DNA of 53,201 nucleotides from Bacteroides fragilis (GCF_019583405.1 NZ_SZUU01000014.1:1-53201); one strand, 5' to 3'; positions 25,456 through 33,668 are shown, counted from the stretch's first letter. Numbers and translations are program-made. Notes: generated by a model not told the origin, from the letters alone.

Positions 25456-25749
25456 ATGAAAACAAAAGAAGAATATATTGTTATGCTTAAGAAGTTCAAA
25501 GAGGAGCATGCTTCCAGATACGGCATCCGTTCTATCGGAATTTTTGGTTCGGTAGCTCGTGGAGAGAATCGACAGGATAGTGATGTGGATGTATTTGTTG
25601 ATTTGGAAGAGGCAGATCCTTTTGTCATGTTTGATATTCGTGAAGCACTACAATCTTTATTTGGCTGTAAAGTCGATTTGGTTCGATTAAGACAAGGCTT
25701 ACGTAGTTCACTACTCAAAATAATAGAAAAAGAAGGAATCCCTGTTTAA
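25456..25749 (+). CDS. MntA-like minimal nucleotidyltransferase without a HEPN partner
   Basis: 97 residues. IGIFGSVARGENRQDSDVDVFVDL is the GSxARGE-xSDxD nucleotidyltransferase signature, and KVDLVRLRQGLRSSLLKIIEKEGIPV is the usual MntA/HepT antitoxin C-terminus. MntA antitoxins normally neutralise an adjacent HepT RNase by AMPylation. No HEPN gene follows, as the next 185 bases are non-coding before a convergent resolvase gene. It is therefore an orphan, either a remnant or able to act on a chromosomal toxin. Confidence 0.85.
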   Translation: MKTKEEYIVMLKKFKEEHASRYGIRSIGIFGSVARGENRQDSDVDVFVDLEEADPFVMFDIREALQSLFGCKVDLVRLRQGLRSSLLKIIEKEGIPV

Positions 25750-25934
25750 TATAAAAAATACACATTTAAAATATTGAACTCCTTTTGGAATGCAGATACG
25801 TTACAATTAAGATTAGTAGATACCCAAGTTTGAAAAAGATCTCCTGATTTTTAACAGTTAAAATACATAACAGAACAAAAAGGGAAGGTACATTGTGATC
25901 TGGATATTCTCACAATAGACTCCTCACTCAAAGT

Positions 25935-26534
25935 TCACTTCCTTTTTGATTTTGATCGAGAAGGTGATATCCCTTTTAGAGCTAAGAAACGATAGATAGT
26001 TTCATAACTGCCAATTCCTAATGCTTTCTTAATGGAGCTAACAGAACTGCCGGCTAAATACAATTTAGCGCAGCTATCCACTTTCTCGGTATTTTTATTA
26101 TTAACCTTCTTAGGAGGACGACCAAATTTTATTCCTTTCTCCTTTGCTATCCGTCGGCCATCCTTACAACGCTCAACGATGATATCCCTTTCAAATTGGG
26201 CACATGCTCCGATTATATTAGCCATCAACTCACCGGCCGGACCCACAGTGCTGATATTGTCTTTCAATGAAACAAAAGCAATATCGTTTTTCTTTAAACG
26301 ATCAATAGTCCATAGTATACTCCGTAATGATCGGCCGAGTCGATCCAATTTATATACGACAAAGACATCACCTTTGCGAAGGTGATCCAAACACTTCTCC
26401 AGTTCCGGACGTTTATCTGCCACACCGGAAATCTTTTCTTTAAAGATCAATTCACACCCACTTTGTTCCAAAGCTTGGATTTGTAAATCCAAATTCTGTT
26501 CTCGTGTGGAAACACGAGCATATCCTATCTTCAT
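25935..26534 (-). CDS. Serine recombinase (resolvase-like)
   Basis: 199 residues. The catalytic Ser is in MKIGYARVSTREQN. VYKLDRLGRSLRSI holds the active-site Arg block, GELMANIIGACAQFERDIIVERCKDGRRIAKEKGIKFGRPPK is the E helix and linker, and the C-terminal HTH is KALGIGSYETIYRFL. It resembles Tn3-type resolvases and plasmid multimer resolvases. It may resolve plasmid dimers or belong to the accessory block. It is related to, but clearly different from, the invertase at 10016. Confidence 0.9.
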   Translation of the reverse strand: MKIGYARVSTREQNLDLQIQALEQSGCELIFKEKISGVADKRPELEKCLDHLRKGDVFVVYKLDRLGRSLRSILWTIDRLKKNDIAFVSLKDNISTVGPAGELMANIIGACAQFERDIIVERCKDGRRIAKEKGIKFGRPPKKVNNKNTEKVDSCAKLYLAGSSVSSIKKALGIGSYETIYRFLALKGISPSRSKSKRK

Positions 26535-26578
26535 AATTGCTATGAGTCAATGTTATAAATCAACTAAAATTTCTCAAA

Positions 26579-26632
26579 TTTGATAGCACTAAAGAGGCAT
26601 TTTACAGAATTTACCTATATAGATGCTATCAA
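26579..26632. repeat. Inverted repeat upstream of the resolvase gene
   Basis: TTGATAGCA (26579-26587) and TGCTATCAA (26624-26632) are perfect 9-bp arms 36 bases apart in the gap between two minus-strand genes. They could be recombination half-sites for the resolvase or a weak terminator for the gene upstream. Confidence 0.5.
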
Positions 26633-27165
26633 TCATCTTCATTAACAGCCTGGACAATATCTTGAAAAGCTAACATAAATTCTCTATTCAGCTTCTTCAA
26701 ATGTTCATATTTGGCTTCCTTGGTCTTAGCCGATTCAATAATTTCCTTGGTGATTTGATTCCACCGGGGAAACTCTCTAATTAAATATTTTAATGTTTCA
26801 CTGGCTGTTTTCTTACCAATACTTTTTTTTAAACGATTTAGAGCTTGCGACTCTTCCGCATTAAGTCGTAAGGTAATTACCGAAACTTTTTTGCTAAGTT
26901 CACCTTTATCACTTAAAGTAATTATCCATGTTCGGTTATCCTTTTTCTCGATATCCTTCACTATCCTGAGCACAGATGCAAGTTCCCCTTGCTTTCCACC
27001 GGCAATTTCGATAATAGCTCCCACTTCAAAAGTTGGTTCTTTATCAACTCTTACAGTATTGCTCTCATATTTGCTTATACAGCACCACTCTTCCATGCCA
27101 ATACATATTCTCTCCCGTAGCTCTTCCACCGGTTGATTTATTTTCTGTATATGTATAGTTCCCAT
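26629..27165 (-). CDS. Unknown protein paired with the RhuM-PLD gene
   Basis: 178 residues. The N-terminal half is beta-rich (FEVGAIIEIAGGKQGELASVLRIVKDIEKKDNRTWIITLSDKG). The C-terminal half has an RHH/Arc-like segment (VSVITLRLNAEESQALNRLKKSIGKKTASETLKYLIREF) and terminal helices. It is encoded 3 bases after the RhuM gene, so they form a two-gene operon. A DNA-binding or regulatory partner is plausible. I do not recognise a family. Confidence 0.75.
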   Translation of the reverse strand: MGTIHIQKINQPVEELRERICIGMEEWCCISKYESNTVRVDKEPTFEVGAIIEIAGGKQGELASVLRIVKDIEKKDNRTWIITLSDKGELSKKVSVITLRLNAEESQALNRLKKSIGKKTASETLKYLIREFPRWNQITKEIIESAKTKEAKYEHLKKLNREFMLAFQDIVQAVNEDD

Positions 27166-27168
27166 AGA

Positions 27169-28047
27169 TCAAATTTCTAGTGAGTTTATGATAACGCTGG
27201 CAGGCATATTCATCTTGGTGAAAGCAAAAAGCTTTTTCCCCAGATCCTTCAAAGAGGCTCCGATATGATACACTTCGGTTTCGTCTATAATAATGAAACG
27301 GTCATGTGCATTAGCATAAGTCCTGATGTTAATAGGAGGATATTGATCATTATATTTATCCAGATCAAGTTGTAATTGTGAGGTAATTCTCCCTGTGAAA
27401 ATGGTAGCTGAAGCACTGGAATTTCTCTTGGCCAACATCAGCAATACACTTTCATCAATATAATTATCTATCAGCAGAAGAGATTTATTAGCGGAACGAA
27501 TCAGATTGTTCGCAAATACATAAGCATCAAAGATCTGCCCATTAAAAAAGACACCTTCCACCGGAGGCAATGAAGTTCGGACGAAAAAGTCAACCTTGCT
27601 TGCCAACTCTTTCAGTTCCCGGTCATGGGCGATAAACTTAGAATCCATTTTGTTTTCCAGGTGCTCTATACGTTGACTTATGGAATAGCCTTTAAGCATA
27701 TAATCTTTCAAGATACCAGTAGCCCATTGACGAAACCTAACGCCTCGTTTACTTGACACTCTATATCCAACAGATATAATCATATCCAAATTATAGAAAT
27801 CAATATTTCTATTAACATTTCTATTTCCTTCTTTTCGAACTACTCGAATTTTTCGAGTAGTTGAATTTACTTCCAATTCTCCTATATTATATATCTCTTT
27901 TATATGGTATGTTATAGTATTCTCTTTTACATCAAAGAGCTCTGCCATCTGTCCTTGTGACAGCCATACCGTCTCATCTTCTAACCGTACTTCCAACTTT
28001 ACAAGTTCATCCGGCTGATATAATATTATCTCTCCTTGTTCCTCCAT
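27169..28047 (-). CDS. RhuM family protein with a C-terminal PLD-like domain
   Basis: About 292 residues from the ATG at 28047. An upstream TTG at 28074 lies inside the -7 box and cannot be the start. Residues about 15-125 are RhuM/virulence-protein-like (ETVWLSQGQMAELFDVKENTITYHIKEIY, DMIISVGYRVSSKRGVRFRQWAT). The C-terminal 130 residues (SANKSLLLIDNYIDESVLLMLAKR, then HDRFIIIDETEVYHIGASLKDLGKK) resemble a single phospholipase D-like domain with HDR in place of the usual HxK. Such PLD-like ends act as nucleases or nucleic-acid sensors. A defence or toxin role is inferred. Confidence 0.83.
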   Translation of the reverse strand: MEEQGEIILYQPDELVKLEVRLEDETVWLSQGQMAELFDVKENTITYHIKEIYNIGELEVNSTTRKIRVVRKEGNRNVNRNIDFYNLDMIISVGYRVSSKRGVRFRQWATGILKDYMLKGYSISQRIEHLENKMDSKFIAHDRELKELASKVDFFVRTSLPPVEGVFFNGQIFDAYVFANNLIRSANKSLLLIDNYIDESVLLMLAKRNSSASATIFTGRITSQLQLDLDKYNDQYPPINIRTYANAHDRFIIIDETEVYHIGASLKDLGKKLFAFTKMNMPASVIINSLEI

Positions 28048-28071
28048 AATTACGATATTATTATTTTCCTG

Positions 28072-28079
28072 CAAAGATA
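28072..28079 (-). promoter_or_regulatory. RhuM operon promoter, -7 box TATCTTTG
   Basis: Perfect TAnnTTTG match on the minus strand, 25 bases upstream of the chosen ATG; it rules out the longer TTG reading. Confidence 0.7.
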
Positions 28080-28239
28080 ATAAATCGAAAATAAAAAGTT
28101 CTATTTCCCCTATGGTTTTTCTTAATAGTTTTACCTTACGGTTTATTTATAATTAAAGTTCTAAATAGTATCGGATTTTAAATGCTATTTATAAACAACG
28201 ATGTCGAAACGATTTGTGCCATTATCTAAAAAATATATG

Positions 28240-28266
28240 TAACAACGAAAGTTTCTTTCGTCGTTA
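28240..28266. promoter_or_regulatory. Inverted repeat upstream of the small membrane protein gene
   Basis: TAACaACGAAAG and CTTTCGTcGTTA pair around a TTT loop, 34 bases before the ATG at 28301. It may be an operator or hairpin shared by the divergent RhuM operon and the membrane protein gene. Confidence 0.45.
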
Positions 28267-28300
28267 CCCGCTTACAGTTGTGATTTTAAGAGCTAAATAT

Positions 28301-28564
28301 ATGAAAAATAATATTTTATTTATAGCAACCTTGGAGTTATGTAGTATGATAATTATCATAGGGTTTATTTATTTCTATTATTGTGGAGAAGCTGTTTTCA
28401 AAGTTATGACTTCTGCCATACCGGTAATATTCCTGGTTTTGCAAGTGCTTTGCACAAAAAAATCCACTATTGATTCTAATAATGATATGGAAAAAACACA
28501 AAGTATAGAAAAACGACCTGCCCAAAGTAACATAGCAAAGAAAAAGAAGAAACGTAAAAAATAG
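28301..28564 (+). CDS. Small putative two-helix membrane protein
   Basis: 87 residues from MKNNILFIATLELCSMIIIIGFIYFYY. Two hydrophobic segments (about residues 4-24 and 33-50) precede a lysine-rich cytoplasmic tail ending KKKKKRKK. It is one of few plus-strand genes in this half and is divergent from the RhuM-PLD operon. The architecture resembles a membrane-anchored effector or toxin, but there is no family match that I recognise. Confidence 0.55.
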   Translation: MKNNILFIATLELCSMIIIIGFIYFYYCGEAVFKVMTSAIPVIFLVLQVLCTKKSTIDSNNDMEKTQSIEKRPAQSNIAKKKKKRKK

Positions 28565-28674
28565 ATGCCTTATACCCAAGTGAACTACAAGTCCATTCTT
28601 TGAGAGATGGGGTACGTAAAGTAGTACAAGAATTAATAGCAAATACATGAACAATATAAAGTTGAGATCTGCAT

Positions 28675-29107
28675 CGTACATCTCCGGAAATACCTTTGCT
28701 GACAAGATCCAGGCCGATTCAATAAGGGTATAAGTACCGCTTTGAGGAGTCCGACATCAGGAACAGAGATAAAAATACGAATAGCACAAACTCCGCTCTC
28801 CTGGAACGAAGAGGAAGGGTCAAAAAGGGTGAGAAATGTGTCCTTTCTAAACCATAAGACAATCAAACAAAAGGGGAGAAAGGACAACCGATGAAAGGGT
28901 GGTGGGTAAAGTCCCGTTCAAAGATCTTCAAAACAATGCAGGTGAGAAATGGGTTAGAGGAGTGTATAAAAGAATGGTGATAATCCGCTAAGAGATTGCC
29001 GATGAAAAGCATCGGTAACCTCTTAACGGTTTTCTATTCTTACACTCCTTTTGAGGTTCGTTTTAGCCATAGGATAATATGAATCTCAAAATAGCCTACC
29101 GATAAAA
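28675..29107 (-). repeat. Repeat module copy C (left part missing)
   Basis: Matches copies A and D from CGTACATCTCC in the middle of the quasi-palindrome to the GATAA after the last hairpin. The left boundary, GATCTGCA-TCGTACATC, looks as if the central hairpin arms were joined by deletion. It shares CAAAAAGGGTGAG with copy B. Its hairpin at 28985-29029 carries a paired G-to-A and C-to-T change relative to A. It has no promoter edge. Confidence 0.85.
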
Positions 29108-29282
29108 GGAAGGAAAGTTACCTATAACTCACCTGAGTATGAAAAAGAGAGTTAACCAGTGTGTCTCCTGAATCATGGTTCTGGCAATAAATGGTCCACA
29201 AAGTACAGGATAAATACTTGAGACAATACCAAGCACATACCTGAACATAGTAACAAGACGGAAACTACCCAAGAGATTCCTA

Positions 29283-29423
29283 CTAAAAATTCTTAGAAAA
29301 AAGGACTCCTAATGTCACAGCAATCAATACTGTAACCAGAACCCTCACAAGAAAACATACGATCCGAAATAATCCCTTAATAATACAGAACAATACCTGT
29401 AACATAAAAATAAGTAATCTCAT
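29283..29423 (-). CDS. Very small membrane protein
   Basis: 46 residues, almost wholly hydrophobic (MRLLIFMLQVLFCIIKGLFR, then FLVRVLVTVLIAVTLGVLF). A strong AAGGAGGTAG ribosome-binding site lies just before the ATG, unusual on this AT-rich plasmid and a good argument that it is translated. It follows the PP-loop gene by 44 bases in the block led by repeat copy D. The function is unknown. Confidence 0.6.
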   Translation of the reverse strand: MRLLIFMLQVLFCIIKGLFRIVCFLVRVLVTVLIAVTLGVLFSKNF

Positions 29424-29467
29424 ATCTACCTCCTTCCATCTTTCCATGGAGTAATTTAAAATCTAAC

Positions 29468-30316
29468 TTAATCTGTACAGAATCCAGCTTGACATCCCGA
29501 ACCTGTTCCAAAAAAGAAATCGGTTTGAATAGGTAACCGTTCTATTTCTCTCAAAGAATATCTATCCTTAAAAGTGTTACCCATCATATCTTCCATAATT
29601 GTTGCCCACCACATTATCGGCTTTGAAGTTTCAAAGTTTTTTCGCAACTGGGCTTCCGGTTTCCAAAAGCAGTTCAAACAGTTCGAATCTTCAGGGAAAT
29701 CAAGATTCCTACCTTCCCAATATTTCTTAATGTGAAAGTGAGTTATCCTATCCTCAATTAAGGGAAATTCACCAACTCTCCACTCAATCTCTTTCCACCG
29801 TTGCACCCACCGTAACGATTTATCCCGCCATTCGCATTTGTACGCAAACTTAAAAAGATTATTTAATCGTTTCGCTCTTTCTAATTCATCATATCGATAT
29901 CCAATTCTCATACTGACAGGAAGATCATGATACTTGAAAAGGAACTCAAATATCGGTTGCATCTTAAGGACTGTCGTACAGATACGCTTGGTTCTGTTGG
30001 GAATACAATGGTATCCACTTATCATTTCCTCCCAACCCATTCCCCTCAACCAAATAATTTCCCTACCGATAATTTGTTCAAGATCAAACATCACCTTCAA
30101 TATTTTAGGATCTTCAGAGGTAGCCACAAACTCAGGCATATGGCTACAATATTTTTGCAATCGATCATTTGCCATTTGCATTAACTTTCTATCAATATCT
30201 CTCCCTGCATTATGGCAGTCTATACAACAAAGAGCAAAAACCTCAATATCAGCCGGATAATGAACAGCAATATATGAAGATGTTTTCCCTCCAGACAGGC
30301 TATTTACCGTTTTCAT
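29468..30316 (-). CDS. PP-loop / PAPS reductase-like protein
   Basis: 282 residues from MKTVNSLSGGKTSSYIAVHYP. I chose the ATG at 30316 because it follows AAAGGGATT and starts right at the PP-loop SGGKTSS. The Cys-rich features are LCCIDCHN, NCLNCFWKPEAQLR and a terminal GSGCQAGFC. The fold is the adenine nucleotide alpha-hydrolase type shared by PAPS reductases, DndC and tRNA or DNA base-modifying enzymes. Several Cys pairs could hold an Fe-S cluster. In a leading region a nucleic-acid modification or anti-defence role is more likely than sulfur assimilation; this is inferred from context. Confidence 0.78.
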   Translation of the reverse strand: MKTVNSLSGGKTSSYIAVHYPADIEVFALCCIDCHNAGRDIDRKLMQMANDRLQKYCSHMPEFVATSEDPKILKVMFDLEQIIGREIIWLRGMGWEEMISGYHCIPNRTKRICTTVLKMQPIFEFLFKYHDLPVSMRIGYRYDELERAKRLNNLFKFAYKCEWRDKSLRWVQRWKEIEWRVGEFPLIEDRITHFHIKKYWEGRNLDFPEDSNCLNCFWKPEAQLRKNFETSKPIMWWATIMEDMMGNTFKDRYSLREIERLPIQTDFFFGTGSGCQAGFCTD

Positions 30317-30341
30317 AATTAATCCCTTTCTATTGATGTTA

Positions 30342-30677
30342 TTAGAATGTTGACAATTTAAGCGTATCAAGCATATTCTCATATACTATAGACAACCAAT
30401 CAAGATTCTGGCAAGCGAAATCATAACCATACAAGACGGCCGTGAAGCCTGTTTCTTCATCCTCCACATACAAACAGACGCCATTCTCATCAAAAGAAAC
30501 CTTCTTAACGGGAGAATCATATATATTACCTGCGTTGTCAAACCAGATAACATAGCACAAATCTTCCGGAGCATTCAACAGCTCCAGTTCTTTCAAATCA
30601 TGTTCTTTTAAAAGATTAATAATACCATTCACAATCTCCCTACGCAATTCATACACTCTTTGTTCATAATCTTTCAT
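30342..30677 (-). CDS. Unknown protein, first gene after repeat copy D
   Basis: 111 residues from MKDYEQRVYELRREIVNGIINLLKEH. An ATG at 30704 would add nine Lys-rich residues but lies only 9 bases from the -7-like box at the repeat edge, so the inner start with AAGAG before it is preferred. The C-terminal half is beta-rich and acidic (VIWFDNAGNIYDSPVKKVSFDENGVCLYVEDEETGF). No family is recognised. It is spaced 25 bases from the PP-loop gene and co-transcribed with it. Confidence 0.7.
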   Translation of the reverse strand: MKDYEQRVYELRREIVNGIINLLKEHDLKELELLNAPEDLCYVIWFDNAGNIYDSPVKKVSFDENGVCLYVEDEETGFTAVLYGYDFACQNLDWLSIVYENMLDTLKLSTF

Positions 30678-30713
30678 AATGCTCTTTTTTTTATTACCAT
30701 TCATACTCTTTTT

Positions 30714-31414
30714 AAACTTAATGCTCGTTTAGATTTTGAGACCAATCTTTTTTAGATCGTATTTTTGTCTCTGTTCGTCGGACGACTTTTTTTTTAAAAT
30801 CCACTTATGCCCTTATTGAGTTTATCGACCTGATCTTTTCAGCCATATCAAGTAGGAGATAGGATCTGCAAGACTGAAGTGAAAAATACTACCCGCAGGG
30901 CTGGAGATTTTTCTCTTCACCCTTGGGCTCGGCCTTGCAGATGCGTACATCTCCGGAAATTCCTTTGCTGACAAGATCCAGGCCGATTCAATAAGGGTAT
31001 AAGTACCGCTTTGAGGAGTCCGACATCAGGAACAGAGATAAAAATACGAATAGCACAAAGTCCGCTCTCCTGGAACGAAGAGGAAGGGTCAGAAGGGTAA
31101 GAAATGTGTCCTTTCTAAACCATAAGACAATCAAACAAAAGGGGAGAAAGGACGACCGATGAAAGGGTGGTGGGTAAAGTCCCGCTCAAAGATCTTCAAA
31201 ACAGGGCGGGTGAGAAATGGGCTATAGGAGTGTATAAAAGAATGGTAGTAATCCGTTAGGAGATTGCCGATGAAAAGCATCGGTAACCTCCTAACGGGTT
31301 TTCTATTCTTACACTCCTTTTGAGATTCGTTTTAGCCACAGGATAATATGAATCTCAAAATAGCCTACCGATAAATGGGTGGGAAACGGAATGGCCAACT
31401 ACAAAGCTAAATAG
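30714..31414 (-). repeat. Repeat module copy D (full length, 701 bp)
   Basis: Almost identical to copy A along its whole length, including the nested quasi-palindrome and both right-hand hairpin groups. At its left edge the -7 box reads TAAGTTTA, not TAAGTTTG, so the ordinary promoter may be weaker. It separates the TOPRIM gene block from the PP-loop block. Confidence 0.88.
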
Positions 31415-31646
31415 CCTGACCGGTGAACTACCGCTAAACTGAAGATTTAGGGGTTTCCAAATGTGATTCCCTATAAAGGAATTTGGCTTGAAACAAGCCC
31501 TATCCCTGGAGTGAGGAAAAGTTAGGCATATGGAGAAACCAACTGTGGACGAACGGTGCTTGCACCCTAAGAAACAGTTTTTCCGTGAATCAGAAAAAGA
31601 GGATGATTTCATCCGATGCTCTTTCCTTTAGGCGTGGGTATTTCAC
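31415..31646 (+). pseudogene. Possible remnant of an IS200/IS605-type tnpB 3' end
   Basis: In one plus-strand frame ATGGAGAAACC.. encodes MEKPTVDER followed by a short tail, reminiscent of the extreme C-terminus of TnpB proteins (METPTVDER). About 100 bases further the sequence reads CCTTTAGGCGTGGGTATTTCAC, like a right end of such elements. There is no full tnpB, so only a relic is possible. It also fills the gap between copy D and the TOPRIM gene. Confidence 0.4.
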
Positions 31647-32726
31647 TTAGTTACACAAAACGTCGTTCCAATCTTTGTAGGGTAGTTGCGGTTTTACGAT
31701 ATAATAAGGAACCTTATGTTCTTTAAAAAAAGATTTGGAAGAAAATTCACCCTGAGCATACACAGTCTTAACTTTATTAATTTCAATCGTTACATTAGGC
31801 TTCAAATGATATGCTTTCCAATCTTGTTTTAAAAGCGAAGCAGCTGCTATAACATCATATACATTACCGGGATCATCATTATCGAAGCAAAAATAGGGTA
31901 CTCCATTTGAATATAAATTCATAGATCCCACAATCTGCATTTGTGACACATATCCCCCACAAGCAACAAAGGCAGATGTGGACAGATCTAATTTTTTTTG
32001 AAATAGCTGAATAAAACTCATTAAGTCAATAGAACTTTCAAAAAAGAAAACTTTAGTAACCTTTGCAGGATCTTCTTGCCAACATGCGATAAAAACTGCT
32101 TCTCTTTTATTACCTCCCGCTGGAAATCCCTTGTAATTATAATTACGCAATTCTAGGTTTACAAATTCACTCTGACCGGGAATTACAAAAGGAAATGCCA
32201 CATTATAATAACTATGATTTTTATATTTAGCAAGATAGATGAATGGGAGAAATAGACTCAAAGTTTCACTACTAATCTTTCTTTTCTTAGTTAGAAAAGA
32301 AAGATTTTCTATAGATCCTGGAATTAATTCATAATCGCTCAAATTAAAAGGAACGTAATCTTTAAAAACAACTTGATTATCCATTGAGTTTCTATTACCA
32401 ACAACAGGGGTACCACTCATATAACGAGAAAGGATTTCGTTTACAGCCGCATAGTCTCTTAAATGAGAAGGGTAAGTAAACATATCAAGCCGGTTCAAAA
32501 CAAACTGGATTAGCCCGCCACCATCTCCCCTTCTTGAAATATAAGTTTGGATAGCGGAATACTTGGGATTACGTATGATAATTTCATCTATTTTTTGCTC
32601 TCCACGATATAAACGATATTGTGGAGTCCGAAGCCCACATCTAGCCTCTATTGTATAGCCTATATCTGTAGCCACATCAATAATACTTATGTGGTTCTTA
32701 TAATCTTCAAACTTATATTTATACAT
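31647..32726 (-). CDS. TOPRIM-containing primase-like protein
   Basis: 359 residues. The N-terminal part (ISIIDVATDIGYTIE, then IIIRNPKYSAIQTYISRRGDGGGLIQFVLNRL) resembles DUF3991-type primase N-termini without classical zinc-finger cysteines. VFFFESSIDLMSF near residue 229 and YFCFDNDDPGN near residue 279 give the Glu and DxD of a TOPRIM domain. It ends PYKDWNDVLCN, as in many TOPRIM primases. A role in priming the complementary strand after transfer is plausible. It is the last gene of the long block led by repeat copy E. Confidence 0.83.
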   Translation of the reverse strand: MYKYKFEDYKNHISIIDVATDIGYTIEARCGLRTPQYRLYRGEQKIDEIIIRNPKYSAIQTYISRRGDGGGLIQFVLNRLDMFTYPSHLRDYAAVNEILSRYMSGTPVVGNRNSMDNQVVFKDYVPFNLSDYELIPGSIENLSFLTKKRKISSETLSLFLPFIYLAKYKNHSYYNVAFPFVIPGQSEFVNLELRNYNYKGFPAGGNKREAVFIACWQEDPAKVTKVFFFESSIDLMSFIQLFQKKLDLSTSAFVACGGYVSQMQIVGSMNLYSNGVPYFCFDNDDPGNVYDVIAAASLLKQDWKAYHLKPNVTIEINKVKTVYAQGEFSSKSFFKEHKVPYYIVKPQLPYKDWNDVLCN

Positions 32727-32820
32727 AATCTAAAATAGATAAATCAATACTTGATGGATATGCTCTCTTCTTACCTGAGCGAACTAACTTCCGAAGTATA
32801 ACAATAGAATTTTCACTCAT
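32719..32820 (-). CDS. Possible 33-residue peptide overlapping the TOPRIM gene start
   Basis: MSENSIVILRKLVRSGKKRA is followed by 13 residues. The stop overlaps the next gene's ATG (ATGTATAA), giving translational coupling. It fills the gap between two genes exactly and starts 12 bases after the previous stop. It is too short for a family call. Confidence 0.45.
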   Translation of the reverse strand: MSENSIVILRKLVRSGKKRAYPSSIDLSILDYV

Positions 32821-32832
32821 ATTTGAATAGAA

Positions 32833-33171
32833 TCAAAACCACCCGATACGAGTGATATTTCTATCCTTCTCATTCATCCACTGCTTATAAGAAGGATAAT
32901 GTTTTTCCTCCAGTTTATCCATGAATGAGCTATTGGGAACTTTGCCTTTCAATTCCTCCCATAACTCCATTTGTTCATCGGTCATGTTCTCAATGTTAGT
33001 GATGACGTTCTCATACCCGTTGTCATACTTTTCATCGACACAAAATATTTTATCTGTATCTACGTATGAGGTTTTACGGTCATAATTCTCATACTTCACT
33101 ACATTTGCACCCTTATTTATCTTTTTAAGAATGCTAATACCTAACTTTACAGAGTCTTTGTCTAATGCCAT
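32833..33171 (-). CDS. Unknown leading-region protein
   Basis: 112 residues, soluble, helical and acidic in the second half (YENVITNIENMTDEQMELWEELKGKVPNSSFMDKLEEKHYPSYKQWMNEKDRN). No motif is recognised. It belongs to the tightly spaced set of small genes following repeat copy E. Confidence 0.65.
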   Translation of the reverse strand: MALDKDSVKLGISILKKINKGANVVKYENYDRKTSYVDTDKIFCVDEKYDNGYENVITNIENMTDEQMELWEELKGKVPNSSFMDKLEEKHYPSYKQWMNEKDRNITRIGWF

Positions 33172-33197
33172 AATATTGTTCCTTTCTGTACTTGTTA

Positions 33198-33464
33198 TTA
33201 GCTATTCATTGTTTTCCATTTCATTGCCACTTTCTGCATTTCATCAAGTATCCCTTCTGAAAATGCGTGCCAATCTTCTTTATAAGTTTTAGTACAAAAC
33301 AGTGGAACCGGGGAATCATTCAAATAAAAATCAATCCATGAATACCCCTTTACGCTATCATAATTGCTTCTTCTATATCTAAGTATAGGACGAAGTTCTC
33401 CTGATAGATAAGATTTTTTGTCCTTATCCAAAGCTTCTATTAGTAGTTCTTTCCTTTTATTCAT
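33198..33464 (-). CDS. Unknown leading-region protein
   Basis: 88 residues (MNKRKELLIEALDKDKKSYLSGELRPILRYRRSNYDSVKGYSWIDFYLNDSPVPL, then EDWHAFSEGILDEMQKVAMKWK). Soluble, with no known motif. The start overlaps the upstream gene's end by 8 bases, so it is coupled to it. Confidence 0.63.
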   Translation of the reverse strand: MNKRKELLIEALDKDKKSYLSGELRPILRYRRSNYDSVKGYSWIDFYLNDSPVPLFCTKTYKEDWHAFSEGILDEMQKVAMKWKTMNS

Positions 33465-33651
33465 TGTCGTTTCTTATACAATCCTCGTACGCCCTTATAG
33501 ATTTATCACCCGTTTCAATAATATACGTAATAACAGTTTCATTATTATTGCCCCAAATTTGAAAACTCTTAATACTTCCATGATAATAGCCTACATCCTC
33601 TTTGAAGAACTTTACTTTATCACCTACATTAAACTTTGTATTTATATTCAT
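33457..33651 (-). CDS. Small SH3-like/KOW-like unknown protein
   Basis: 64 residues: FNVGDKVKFFKEDVGYYHGSIKSFQIWGNNNETVITYIIETGDKSIRAYEDCI. The pattern GDKV-F..-G.I-...T.YIIETG resembles small SH3-like beta barrels, but this is only a visual impression. It overlaps the next gene. Confidence 0.6.
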   Translation of the reverse strand: MNINTKFNVGDKVKFFKEDVGYYHGSIKSFQIWGNNNETVITYIIETGDKSIRAYEDCIRNDNE

Positions 33652-33668
33652 ATCTTAATTGTTATTAA

